A DNA stretch of 64,000 bases from Hungatella hathewayi (GTDB lineage Bacteria; Bacillota; Clostridia; Lachnospirales; Lachnospiraceae): positions 3,808,001-3,872,000 of the forward strand of contig CP102274.1 of NCBI GenBank assembly GCA_025149285.1, given 5' to 3'. Under the pieces are notes generated by a model, which worked only from the letters and a program-made list of their open reading frames with translations, searched no databases and was not told the origin of the DNA. A program made the position numbers and the translations under genes. Shown in pieces: positions 34,507 through 43,067 of this stretch. The first letter of the stretch is position 1. Each line of letters starts with the position of its first letter.

Positions 34507-37083
34507 TCATACTTTTATCCGCTGCAGAATCATTTCATAGTCAAACCGCAGCAGCGCTCTCTCCAGCTGCTCCGCACAGCCGCGTCCAAAGGCAGAGATA
34601 AAGACCTCCCGGTTGTCGCTCCACAACTCCTCCGCCGCAAAATCAGCCCGCTCCACCATGCCATACCATTCTTTGATTAAGTCTTTCTGCAGCTCACCGG
34701 AGAATCTTATGACTTCATTAAGGCTGATTTCTTCCATATTCTTCTGATTTTCCTCAAACTTCATGCAGGCACTTTCCGAGACTTCAACTGGCATTTTCCC
34801 AATCGGTTCCTCATTCAGTTTCTTATTCATATCTCCAATCAAATCCTTAACCAGCTTCTCAATCCGGCATACCCTCTCCTTTAATTCTCCTTTGACAAGC
34901 TCTTCTCCTTTCAGTTCATCTTCCAATCTTTCACAGGCCTTTGACAGCGGCTCCGCCCCGATAGCGCCGGACGCCCCCTTTAATGCATGCAGTAGTGCAT
35001 AAATTTCTTCACTATCACCTTTTTCTGCCAAATCCATCAGCTTTTTTCCATCCCGGCCGTGTTCCTCCGCAAACATTTCAGTCACCTGCCGGTAAAGCAA
35101 TTCATTTCCACCCAGCCTCCCAATTCCAAGTTCCACGTCAAGGCAGGATGGTGATATGTATGTTTTCAATACCTTTTCCAGTTCGGCCAGACTGATTGGC
35201 TTCATCACCACCTCCTCCATACCGTATGCAAGTGCTCTTTCTCTTATCTGTGCCTTCCCATCGGCTGTTAACGCAATAATAGGACATTGAAAAGTTTTTA
35301 AACTACGAATCCTCCCAGCCGCCTCATATCCACTCATTCCCGGCATGCGCAGATCCATAAAAATCAGGTCGAAATGCCTTTCAGATGCCATGCGGACCGC
35401 TTCCTCCCCGCTTTCCGCCTCCATAACTGCAACTCCCAGTACAGCAAACAGCTCCTTCTGAATCCTGCGGTTGATCCGGTTATCATCTACAAGCAATACC
35501 AAAGCCCGGCAAAAATCCCCTTTTTTTGGTCCGCCTATCTTCATCGGAATCCTCGCCGTAAAAGCGCTGCCTTTTCTCCAGCAGCTCTCCACTGTCAAGC
35601 TACCCCTCAAAAGTCCGGCAGTCCGTTGGCAGATCGCAAGCCCCAGCCCCGTTCCTGCTACTGGAGCGCTCTCCTCCTTACTCCCACGCTCAAACGCCTC
35701 GAAAATCCGTTCTTCATCTTCCTTTTTTATTCCTCTACCTGTATCTTCCACACGCAGAACCAAAACGCCTTCATCCTCCGTACCTTTCTCCCATAAAAGT
35801 TCCGCATGCACCAGGCCTTCATCCGTAAACTTTATTGCATTCGAAATCAAATTTCCTGCAATCAGCCGAAATTTTCCTTCATCTGCTAATACCTGCTCCG
35901 GAACTTTGTCATCTGCCTCAACTGAAAATTCAAGCCCCTTTTCCACCGCCAAACAGCAGAAACTGTTTTCAAGATCCTTCGCCGCCTCTCTTAGGCTCCA
36001 CTCTGTCTCCTGTATTTCCATTTTCTTCTCCAGACTTGCATAATCAAGAAGTTCATTAACCATATCCAGAAGCTGTTTCGAAGCTGTCTCCATACAGGCC
36101 AGATATTCTCGCTGTTTTTCATTTAATCTCGTTTGTTTAAGCAGCGTTTCACATCCGATTACCGAATTCAGAGGAGTCCTGATCTCATGGCTGACAGATG
36201 CCAGAAATTCGTCTTTAGCCTTCATAGCCTCCGCCATCCGACAATACATATTCAAAACAGACTGCCCCAGCCTGTAAATTTCTGAAATTCCATCAGGTTT
36301 TAACTCCGCTGCTCTTCCTTCCTCAAGACACATCTGATAGGCAAGCGCCGGATATATAGTTCCGCGATAGCAGAAAAAAGCATATAAAAGGAACAAAAGC
36401 ATAGAGGCTCCCTGTAACCCCCACAACATGACAAGAGCGCGGTCCGTTCTTCTCCTCGTTGCCGCCAGCTCCTCGTTCATCCGTTTAACAGCAGATTCCA
36501 TAAACTCCGAAGCGTACTGGTCGATAACCTTCTTCTCCCCCGCATACCGATCTCCGCATAGCAGAGATATGGCTTCCATACGTTTTTCTTCCGGAGTCAT
36601 AGCCGCCTCCACGACATTCAGAACATAAGTCTGGACCTCCAAAGGCAGCACTTCCTCATTCTCCCCCTTCCCATCCGCGGCCAGGCGCATAGCCCGCGTC
36701 TCCAGATAAATAAGTAGATCCGAATTTTTCTTTGCTGATTCGACCAGTCTCATGTCTCTGTCATCCAGTCCCAACTCACCTAAACGCTTTACAACCCCGT
36801 CCCGTCGTTTTCCCGAATGCACCTCTTCCCAATATCTTTCCAGACATGAGTTATCCCCAGTAACCGCATACAACCTTGCCTGTTCTGACAAGTAATCCGC
36901 AGCTTCTTTTAATTCCTCACACAGTTTTCCGCATCGATCTCGTTTAGCAGCCACCCGTACCTCGGCAGCCACCGACCGCTTAACATTCCACGTGCTGATA
37001 ATCATGGCCAGCACCACAAAAATCAGTGCAGCCGCTCCTATACAATTCATAATCTTCTGATTAAAACGAAATTTTCTTTTCAT
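34507..37083 (-). CDS. Hybrid sensor kinase with receiver and HPt domains
   Basis: 858 residues. Membrane helix at about 12-32, external helical sensor region to about 215, second membrane helix, then HisKA (DEFLASVSHEIRTPLNSVIG), HATPase (GNLISNAIKFT; DTGRGIKKEDEERIFEAFER; GTGLGLAICQRT), a receiver (LVDDNRINRRIQ; LIFMDLRMPGMSG) and an HPt domain (LLHALKGASGAIGAEPL). This is a complete phosphorelay in one protein, ending in HPt as in BvgS/TorS-type kinases. The probable target is the response regulator encoded 22 bases downstream. Confidence 0.9.
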   Translation of the reverse strand: MKRKFRFNQKIMNCIGAAALIFVVLAMIISTWNVKRSVAAEVRVAAKRDRCGKLCEELKEAADYLSEQARLYAVTGDNSCLERYWEEVHSGKRRDGVVKRLGELGLDDRDMRLVESAKKNSDLLIYLETRAMRLAADGKGENEEVLPLEVQTYVLNVVEAAMTPEEKRMEAISLLCGDRYAGEKKVIDQYASEFMESAVKRMNEELAATRRRTDRALVMLWGLQGASMLLFLLYAFFCYRGTIYPALAYQMCLEEGRAAELKPDGISEIYRLGQSVLNMYCRMAEAMKAKDEFLASVSHEIRTPLNSVIGCETLLKQTRLNEKQREYLACMETASKQLLDMVNELLDYASLEKKMEIQETEWSLREAAKDLENSFCCLAVEKGLEFSVEADDKVPEQVLADEGKFRLIAGNLISNAIKFTDEGLVHAELLWEKGTEDEGVLVLRVEDTGRGIKKEDEERIFEAFERGSKEESAPVAGTGLGLAICQRTAGLLRGSLTVESCWRKGSAFTARIPMKIGGPKKGDFCRALVLLVDDNRINRRIQKELFAVLGVAVMEAESGEEAVRMASERHFDLIFMDLRMPGMSGYEAAGRIRSLKTFQCPIIALTADGKAQIRERALAYGMEEVVMKPISLAELEKVLKTYISPSCLDVELGIGRLGGNELLYRQVTEMFAEEHGRDGKKLMDLAEKGDSEEIYALLHALKGASGAIGAEPLSKACERLEDELKGEELVKGELKERVCRIEKLVKDLIGDMNKKLNEEPIGKMPVEVSESACMKFEENQKNMEEISLNEVIRFSGELQKDLIKEWYGMVERADFAAEELWSDNREVFISAFGRGCAEQLERALLRFDYEMILQRIKV

Positions 37084-37130
37084 TTATATCCTCTGTTTCT
37101 ACTGTTTTCCAAAAAATATTCAGGAATGGC

Positions 37131-37250
37131 TTTTACGAATTTTGTGAACATGGTATACTATGAGCACTGGGTACACCCCCTCACGAACCTGATTCGAACT
37201 ATCCCAACCACTTGGTCAGGTCTTTTATGAACTTAGTGCAAACGGTATAA
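37131..37250 (+). promoter_or_regulatory. Two similar tandem promoters before the receiver-kinase gene
   Basis: Two related segments about 91 bp apart: TTTACG with TATACT (37154-37159) followed by ATGAGCA, and TTTATG with TATAAT (37245-37250) followed by ATAAGCA. Between -10 and -35 both contain TG(A/C)A(A/C)(C/A)... then GGTATA. The second lies 30 bases before the start codon at 37281. Confidence 0.4.
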
Positions 37251-37280
37251 TATAAGCAAAAAAGTACGGAGGCAATAAAT

Positions 37281-38402
37281 ATGGAAGAATCTGCTGTCAT
37301 TCTCATTGTTGACGATATGCCGGAACAACTGCGGATCACGGCATCACTCCTGAAAGAACACGGCTATTCAGTCCGGGCGGCAATAAGCGGATCTGCTGCG
37401 TTACACCTGGTAGAGCGTGAAATCCCCGATCTTATTCTGCTGGATATCCACATGGATGATATCGATGGCTTTACCGTCTGCCAAAAGCTGCGGTCCAGTT
37501 CCCGGTACGAAGATACGGCCATCTTATTCATGACAGCCTCCGGGGACCATGACAGCCTCCAAAAAGGGTTTGAAGCCGGTGCCCAGGACTATATTATAAA
37601 ACCATGCCATGCTTCCGAACTACTGGCCAGAGTCAGCACTCACGTCCAGATCGTCACACAGGCCCGCCGCTTAAAAGCCGCCTACCAGGAGATGGATCAG
37701 TTCTGTCACAGTGTCTCCCACGATTTGAAGTCTCCGGTTCAGGTAATGAAACAGCTGACAGGCTGTCTGCGTGAAGAGCTTTTCTCTTCCCCCACAGGTA
37801 TCGCCGAAGGCACAGAAGCAATCCTGTCCCGCCTCGATGAAAAATGCATTCAGATGGAAAGCATGATCGGGCGTCTTCTTGATTTTTCACAGATGACAAC
37901 AGTCAAATACCATCCGGAACTTCTGGACGCAGCAGCCATGATCCGTGAAATCTTTGAGGAGCTGTCCAGCCTTGAGCCAGACCGCGTCATCCTCCTGTCC
38001 GATTCCCAGTTTGCCTGTCCGCCCATTCCGGGAGATCCCACTCTCCTCAGACTGCTGTTTCAGAATATTATAGGAAACGCTGTTAAATTCACAAAAGGCC
38101 GTGATCCAGCGGTTATCACCATCTCTGCCCGCCAGACCTCCTCCCACACTCTTCTGGAAGTGAAAGATAATGGTACCGGATTTGATATGACTGACTCCGG
38201 CCGCCTTTTTCGTGTATTCGAACGTCTTCATACCCAGGCAGAATACGAGGGAACCGGCGTCGGTCTTGCCATTTCAAAGCGAATCATGGAAAAGCACGGC
38301 GGTACCATTTCCATCATTGGAAAAAAGGGGAAAGGAGCAACCGTAACCTTGAAATTTCCAGTAAAACTTACACCTTTATTCTCTTCCAGTCGGACCCCTT
38401 AA
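37281..38402 (+). CDS. Receiver-histidine kinase hybrid, soluble
   Basis: 373 residues with no membrane helix. Receiver at 1-125 (ILIVDDMPEQLRI; LILLDIHMDDIDG; IIKPCHASEL), then HisKA (MDQFCHSVSHDLKSPVQVM) and HATPase (NIIGNAVKFTKG; DNGTGFDMTD; GTGVGLAISKRIMEKHGG). Start ATG 37281 follows GGAGG. It is transcribed away from the hybrid kinase at 34507-37083 and may extend the same phosphorelay. No output domain is present. Confidence 0.9.
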   Translation: MEESAVILIVDDMPEQLRITASLLKEHGYSVRAAISGSAALHLVEREIPDLILLDIHMDDIDGFTVCQKLRSSSRYEDTAILFMTASGDHDSLQKGFEAGAQDYIIKPCHASELLARVSTHVQIVTQARRLKAAYQEMDQFCHSVSHDLKSPVQVMKQLTGCLREELFSSPTGIAEGTEAILSRLDEKCIQMESMIGRLLDFSQMTTVKYHPELLDAAAMIREIFEELSSLEPDRVILLSDSQFACPPIPGDPTLLRLLFQNIIGNAVKFTKGRDPAVITISARQTSSHTLLEVKDNGTGFDMTDSGRLFRVFERLHTQAEYEGTGVGLAISKRIMEKHGGTISIIGKKGKGATVTLKFPVKLTPLFSSSRTP

Positions 38403-38411
38403 AAGAAAAAG

Positions 38412-38456
38412 CAGGGCATTCAACGTTATCATTCGCCGTTGAATGCCCTGTTTCCT
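38412..38456 (+). terminator. Terminator of the receiver-kinase gene
   Basis: Perfect 14-bp stem, CAGGGCATTCAACG with its complement at 38437-38450, then TTTCCTTC. It lies 10 bases after the stop codon. Confidence 0.85.
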
Positions 38457-38664
38457 TCTGTATTATTGATGAGTATACCTGAATACTAATGAACGGAATA
38501 CCTTATTAAATGCTCATAGTATACACGATGGGTTAAAAAACTTCAATGCTTTTATATGAAACCCCCTTATTAACTACTAAAATTTCATTTATGTGATATG
38601 TTTTATTACATTGTATTTTCTTTTATGTATGTTATAATATACAAAAGAATTATTAATTAGGCAC

Positions 38665-39168
38665 TTGAAAGAAGGAAGCATGACAACACCAACTGAAATG
38701 ATTGGAATGATGTTAGGACAAATTGAGCGGGGACAATCTTCCCCAACAATCAACACTCTCTGGAAAATAGCCACCGGTCTGAAAATTCCGCTCTCACTTC
38801 TATTGGAGGAGCAATCATCAGAATATACCATTGCTGCCGCAGAGGAGCAAAACGTCATACTTGAGGATAACGGGCGAATGAAGGCCTACCCCATATTTGC
38901 TTATGATCCAATCCGTAGTGTTGAATCCTTTTACATTACCTTTGAGCCAGACTGTAAGCATACGTCAGATAAACATAATGACGGTGTAGAGGAACAGGTT
39001 TTTGTCCTGCATGGCAGTTTGCAGCTTGTTTTGAACGGAAAAACAATTATCGTAACAGAAAATCAGGCAATCCGTTTTCACGCAGACATCCCCCACGAAT
39101 ACAACAATCCCTTTGCTGATAGCTGCACCGTTTATGATATGATCTTCTATTCCAAAAATGAAAAGTGA
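38665..39168 (+). CDS. Cupin-type XRE regulator with shortened HTH
   Basis: 167 residues from TTG 38665, or 162 from ATG 38680 (MTTPTEMIGMM). The recognition half of the XRE helix-turn-helix is clear (MLGQIERGQSSPTINTLWKIATGLKIPL), but the first helices normally preceding it are missing and no alternative start supplies them. The C-terminal cupin barrel is intact (HNDGVEEQVFVLHGSLQLVLNG; ADIPHEYNNP). A -10-like TATAAT lies at about 38634. It overlaps the next gene's Shine-Dalgarno region. It may bind its operator weakly or be a recent truncation. Confidence 0.7.
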   Translation: MKEGSMTTPTEMIGMMLGQIERGQSSPTINTLWKIATGLKIPLSLLLEEQSSEYTIAAAEEQNVILEDNGRMKAYPIFAYDPIRSVESFYITFEPDCKHTSDKHNDGVEEQVFVLHGSLQLVLNGKTIIVTENQAIRFHADIPHEYNNPFADSCTVYDMIFYSKNEK

Positions 39169-39179
39169 GGCATTCCAAA

Positions 39180-40061
39180 ATGTATGAATTAATTCAGGTG
39201 GGAACAAATAGTTATTATATCCAGAGCCCGGCCAAAATAGGACTTTATGTAGAGAATGAGAAGGATGTTTGTTTGATTGACAGCGGAAATGACAAGGATT
39301 CCGGGCGAAAGGTACGCCAAATTCTGGAAGCACATAATTGGCGGTTAAAAGCAATTTACAACACTCATTCTAACGCTGACCATATAGGAGGCAACAAATA
39401 TCTGCAGGGACAGACCATGTGCAAAATCTATGCTCCGGGTATTGACTGCGATTTTACACGCCATCCGCTTTTAGAACCATCTTTCCTCTATGGAGCGTTT
39501 CCCCCAAAGGCTTTACGGCATAAGTTCCTTATGGCACAAGAAAGCGATGTAGAATATTTAACAAAAGATAATCTGCCAAAAGGCTTTGAGGTAATCCGAT
39601 TGCCGGGACATTTCTTTGACATGGTTGGTTACCGTACACCAGATAATGTTATTTTTCTTGCGGATTGCCTGTCGAGCATGGAAACATTGGACAAGTATCA
39701 AATTGGGTTCGTTTACGACATTGCTGCATACATCAAGACTCTTGAAATGGTGCAAACATTAAATGCTGAAATGTTTGTACCATCACACGCGGAAGCAACA
39801 AACGATATTGCACCTTTAGCACAATATAACATTGACAAGGTTTTAGAAATTGCAAAAAAGATTACAGATCTTTGCAAAGATCCGCTCTGCTTTGAAATGA
39901 TTTTACAAAAGCTATTTACTGACTACTCGTTAACCATGAATTTTGAGCAGTATGTTCTTGTTGGCAGTACGGTACGCTCCTATCTTGCATGGCTCAACGA
40001 TACGAATAGAATAAATGCCTGCTTTGAAAACAACATGCTGTTATGGAAAAAGAATAACTGA
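39180..40061 (+). CDS. MBL-fold metallo-hydrolase
   Basis: 293 residues from ATG 39180 (MYELIQVGTNSYYIQSP), chosen because GAGG lies ten bases upstream; a GTG at 39165 is too close to it. The motif is THSNADHIGG, so the second His of the usual HxHxDH is Asn. Later ligands are visible in RLPGHFFDMVGY, FLADCLSS and PSHAE. Substrate unknown. It is transcribed with the cupin regulator, which probably controls it. Confidence 0.8.
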   Translation: MYELIQVGTNSYYIQSPAKIGLYVENEKDVCLIDSGNDKDSGRKVRQILEAHNWRLKAIYNTHSNADHIGGNKYLQGQTMCKIYAPGIDCDFTRHPLLEPSFLYGAFPPKALRHKFLMAQESDVEYLTKDNLPKGFEVIRLPGHFFDMVGYRTPDNVIFLADCLSSMETLDKYQIGFVYDIAAYIKTLEMVQTLNAEMFVPSHAEATNDIAPLAQYNIDKVLEIAKKITDLCKDPLCFEMILQKLFTDYSLTMNFEQYVLVGSTVRSYLAWLNDTNRINACFENNMLLWKKNN

Positions 40062-40114
40062 TGAAATACGTTGTTATTAAAGGCCTATAAACAAAAGATA
40101 AACAACCTCTTAAG

Positions 40115-40168
40115 AAGAACAGCCATAACTGTAGCCGCAGCTTACAGTTATGGCTGTTCTTCCTCTTG
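40115..40168. terminator. Bidirectional terminator
   Basis: Perfect 19-bp stem, AAGAACAGCCATAACTGTA with its complement at 40143-40161, 9-base loop, flanked by CTCTT-like runs. It lies between the metallo-hydrolase gene and the convergent Rrf2 gene. Confidence 0.85.
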
Positions 40169-40249
40169 GAAAGAGCCAATACACCGACATTCTGAATATA
40201 TTCTTATCCTGCCAATGTCAGCTTCCTAAAGAGTCCCCTACTATAAAGT

Positions 40250-40654
40250 TTATAACAAATCCGCCAGTGTTTTTTCATAAAAATAGTCATGGACCATTTT
40301 ATCAAACTCTGACCATAAAGGAAGGGTTTTACATATGGCGGCCCTGCTGCAGGGTTTGGCATCCTTGGAAAGACATGCAACGGTAGCAAGCGAGCCTTCC
40401 ATTAATTCCAATATCTCACCTACTTTATATTCTTCCGGCTTACGGCAAAGTTTGTACCCGCCCCCACGTCCTCCCAGCCCAATCAGCATCTTTCCTTTGA
40501 TAAGCTCTTTTACAATGATCTCCAGGTATTTTTTAGAGATTTCCTGCCGCTCTGCCACTTCTTTCAAAGGAATATATCCTTCACCACCATGTTCCGCCAG
40601 ATCTATCATGACACGAAGAGCATAGCGTCCTTTTGTTGAAATCATACCATACAC
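40250..40654 (-). CDS. Rrf2-family regulator, CymR-like
   Basis: 134 residues. Winged helix with MISTKGRYALRVMIDLAEHG, then PLKEVAERQEISKKYLEII and GGRGGGYKLCRKPEEY, typical of Rrf2/CymR. One Cys pair is spread over the C-terminal part (CLSKDAKPCSRAAICK), which could bind a cluster as in IscR/NsrR, though CymR itself does not. The gene is divergent from the cysteine-leader/sulfhydrylase operon. The likely role is control of sulfur uptake and cysteine synthesis. The start is 40654 or 40645. Confidence 0.85.
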   Translation of the reverse strand: MYGMISTKGRYALRVMIDLAEHGGEGYIPLKEVAERQEISKKYLEIIVKELIKGKMLIGLGGRGGGYKLCRKPEEYKVGEILELMEGSLATVACLSKDAKPCSRAAICKTLPLWSEFDKMVHDYFYEKTLADLL

Positions 40655-40690
40655 CGTCCTTTCTGTGATTTATGCCTATTATACCGCAGG

Positions 40691-40765
40691 GTGAATAGGT
40701 AAATCAATAATATTCAAAATTTTTCCAAATCACCTATTGACATAGTAGGCGATTGGTGATACTAT
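40691..40765 (+). promoter_or_regulatory. Sulfur operon promoter with Rrf2-type operator
   Basis: Consensus promoter TTGACA (40737-40742), 17-bp spacer, TACTAT (40760-40765). An inverted repeat ATCACCTA / TAGGCGAT (40729-40753, one mismatch) spans the -35, and AATAGGT at 40693-40699 is the complement of ACCTATT. This fits repression by the divergently encoded Rrf2 protein. Confidence 0.6.
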
Positions 40766-40811
40766 AAGCGCATCAGTTTTGAGCTGATCATCAGGAAAGG
40801 AGGCGAAAGCA

Positions 40812-40949
40812 ATGACCGGATTCTATACCCTCAAAGTTAATACTGTCATGTGTTGTCGAATGCGAAACTCCCGGGCATATTATATGGCTGGGGTGCGGTT
40901 ATGCGCAGATTGCAGCATAGCTGACTGCCTCGATACAATGCTTAATTGA
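40812..40949 (+). CDS. Cysteine-rich leader peptide
   Basis: 45 codons with a strong Shine-Dalgarno sequence (AAAGGAGG) before ATG 40812. The peptide begins MTGFYTLKVNTVMCCRM and has a Cys-Cys pair at codons 14-15 and further Cys at codons 31, 34 and 39. It lies in the leader of the O-acetylhomoserine sulfhydrylase operon and overlaps the 5' arm of an antiterminator (40868-40888). A low supply of charged cysteinyl-tRNA should stall the ribosome at the Cys codons. It is therefore the sensing part of an attenuator; the peptide itself probably has no other role. Confidence 0.8.
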   Translation: MTGFYTLKVNTVMCCRMRNSRAYYMAGVRLCADCSIADCLDTMLN

Positions 40950-41011
40950 TCTGTCAGCATATCGTATGCCATTTGCCCGGGAGCTTGTGATGAGCTTCCG
41001 GTTTTTTATTT
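40868..41011 (+). promoter_or_regulatory. Transcription attenuator (antiterminator/terminator pair)
   Basis: Terminator: CCGGGAGCT (40977-40985) pairs with AGCTTCCGG (40993-41001), followed by TTTTTTATTT. Antiterminator: CTCCCGGGCA (40868-40877) is fully complementary to TGCCCGGGAG (40974-40983), and ATGGC (40884-40888) to GCCAT (40968-40972); this structure uses the 5' half of the terminator. The 5' arm starts 12 bases after the Cys-Cys codons. A ribosome stalled there leaves the arm free (read-through); a moving ribosome covers it (termination). Confidence 0.8.
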
Positions 41012-41072
41012 GCTGAAACCGGAACAGCAGCCGATTGAACCGACAAATATAAATCCAAAGGAGATTACAAAT

Positions 41073-42365
41073 ATGAGTAAATATAAAAACGAATACAAAT
41101 TTGAAACCCTGCAGCTCCACGTTGGACAGGAGCAGGCCGATCCTGCCACCGGTTCCAGAGCAGTTCCCATTTATCAGACCACCTCTTACGTGTTCCATGA
41201 TTCAGCACATGCCGCAGCGCGCTTTGGGCTTGCAGATGCAGGCAATATCTATGGACGCCTTACAAACTCGACGCAGGACGTACTGGAAAAGCGGCTTGCC
41301 GCGCTTGAAGGCGGCGCTGCTGCACTGGCAACTGCATCTGGTGCTGCCGCAATCACCTATACCATTCAGGCTCTGGCACAAGCCGGGGATCATATTGTAG
41401 CACAGAAAACAATCTATGGCGGCAGCTATAATCTGCTGGCACACACGCTCCCCCAGTTCGGAGTTACCACAACCTTTGTGGATGCCCATAACCTTGAAGA
41501 ACTAACCGCCGCCATACGGCCAAATACCAAAGCTGTCTACCTGGAAACGCTGGGAAACCCAAACAGCGATATCCCGGACATTGATACAATTGCAGAGATT
41601 GCCCATGCACACGGTCTGCCGCTTGTGATTGATAACACCTTTGGCACCCCATACCTCATCCGCCCGATTGAACACGGCGCGGATATCGTAGTCCATTCTG
41701 CCACCAAGTTCATCGGCGGCCATGGCACTACCCTGGGCGGTATCATCGTGGATTCCGGCAAATTTGACTGGAAAGCCAGCGGTAAATACGATCCTATCGC
41801 AAAACCCAATCCCAGCTATCACGGTGTCTCTTTTGTGGACGCGGCAGGCCCGGCAGCCTTCGTCACCTATATCCGTGCCATCCTTCTCCGTGATACGGGT
41901 GCAACTCTCTCCCCCTTCAACGCATTCCTGCTTCTGCAGGGCGTGGAAACCCTTTCCCTGCGCCTGGAACGTCATGCAGAAAACACGAAGAAAGTGGTGG
42001 AATATCTGTCTAATCATTCACAGGTGGAAAAGGTGAATCATCCCAGCCTGCCGGATCATCCCGACCACGCATTGTATGAGAAGTATTTTCCCGACGGAGG
42101 GGCCAGTATCTTCACCTTTGAGATTAAGGGCGGCCAGGAAGAAGCCTGGAGGTTTATTGACAATCTGAAAATCTTCTCCCTGCTTGCCAATGTAGCCGAC
42201 GTAAAGAGCCTCGTAATTCACCCGGCCAGTACCACCCATTCCCAACTCTCCAGGGAAGAGTTGCTGGATCAGGGCATTAAGCCGAATACTATCCGCCTGT
42301 CCATCGGCACAGAGCATATTGATGATATTCTCGCTGACTTAGAGAATGGGTTTGCTTCATTATAA
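41073..42365 (+). CDS. O-acetylhomoserine sulfhydrylase (PLP-dependent)
   Basis: 430 residues from ATG 41073 (MSKYKNEYKFETLQLHVGQE), chosen for AAAGGAG upstream; a longer frame to 41010 runs into the terminator. Cys/Met-metabolism PLP family: YQTTSYVF, then YGRLTNSTQDVLEKR, ASGAAAITYT, DNTFGTPYLIRP, and HSATKFIGGHGTTLGG with the PLP Lys. Length and the YHGVSF insert fit MetY-type enzymes, which make homocysteine from O-acetylhomoserine and sulfide (some act on O-acetylserine). First structural gene after the cysteine attenuator. Confidence 0.9.
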   Translation: MSKYKNEYKFETLQLHVGQEQADPATGSRAVPIYQTTSYVFHDSAHAAARFGLADAGNIYGRLTNSTQDVLEKRLAALEGGAAALATASGAAAITYTIQALAQAGDHIVAQKTIYGGSYNLLAHTLPQFGVTTTFVDAHNLEELTAAIRPNTKAVYLETLGNPNSDIPDIDTIAEIAHAHGLPLVIDNTFGTPYLIRPIEHGADIVVHSATKFIGGHGTTLGGIIVDSGKFDWKASGKYDPIAKPNPSYHGVSFVDAAGPAAFVTYIRAILLRDTGATLSPFNAFLLLQGVETLSLRLERHAENTKKVVEYLSNHSQVEKVNHPSLPDHPDHALYEKYFPDGGASIFTFEIKGGQEEAWRFIDNLKIFSLLANVADVKSLVIHPASTTHSQLSREELLDQGIKPNTIRLSIGTEHIDDILADLENGFASL

Positions 42366-42407
42366 CAAGTAATAGGAATGAAATTGAGATAGAAGGAGGC
42401 GGCTGGC

Positions 42408-43067
42408 TTGAACTGGGAAATTATCGGGAAATATTTGCCGTTATACCAAAAAGCAGCGGTACTGACAGTAAAAATCGGGTTTATGGGGATAGCGGCCGCC
42501 ATCATGATTGGGTTACTATGTACCATCATTCAGTATTATAAGATTCCGGTCATCCGCAGGATCGTATCTGTGTACATTGAAATCAGCCGGAACACCCCTC
42601 TTATGGTGCAGCTGTTCTTCATCTATTATGGCCTGCCCAAAATAGGTATTCAGACAGATGCCGCTGCGTGCGGTGTTGCAGGACTGGCTTTCCTCGGCGG
42701 GAGTTATATGTCAGAAGCATTTCGCAGTGGGATTGAGGCGGTTGCGCCAATCCAGGAGGAAAGCGCATATAGTCTCGGGCTCAGTAAACTGCAGACTTTC
42801 TCTTATGTAATCTTGCCGCAGGCATTTTCCATCAGCGTTCCGGCATTTATGGCGAATGTGATTTTTCTGCTGAAAGAAACCAGCGTATTCTCTGCCATAA
42901 GCCTTATGGATTTAATGTTTACAGCAAAGGATCTGATTGGACTGTATTACAAAACTGCGGAGAGCCTTTTCCTGCTGGTAGTGTTCTATCTTATTATTTT
43001 GCTTCCGGTTTCCGTTTTGGGAAGCCTCCTGGAAAGGAGGTCACGCTATGCCGGATTTGGGTCTTGA
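42408..43067 (+). CDS. Amino-acid ABC transporter permease 1
   Basis: 219 residues from TTG 42408, with AGGAGG nine bases upstream. HisM/GlnP-type permease: five membrane spans and motifs IEISRNTPLMVQLFFIYYGL and EAVAPIQEESAYSLGLS (EAA-like loop). It forms a heterodimeric channel with the second permease, whose gene starts inside its 3' end. Probable substrate is cystine, cysteine or a related sulfur amino acid, inferred from operon position. Confidence 0.9.
   Translation: MNWEIIGKYLPLYQKAAVLTVKIGFMGIAAAIMIGLLCTIIQYYKIPVIRRIVSVYIEISRNTPLMVQLFFIYYGLPKIGIQTDAAACGVAGLAFLGGSYMSEAFRSGIEAVAPIQEESAYSLGLSKLQTFSYVILPQAFSISVPAFMANVIFLLKETSVFSAISLMDLMFTAKDLIGLYYKTAESLFLLVVFYLIILLPVSVLGSLLERRSRYAGFGS

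Noticed and set aside
40766..41072. A cysteine T-box or S-box riboswitch in the leader
   Set aside because: No T-box sequence or specifier stem and no SAM-riboswitch core were seen; a translated Cys-rich ORF with alternative hairpins explains the leader better.
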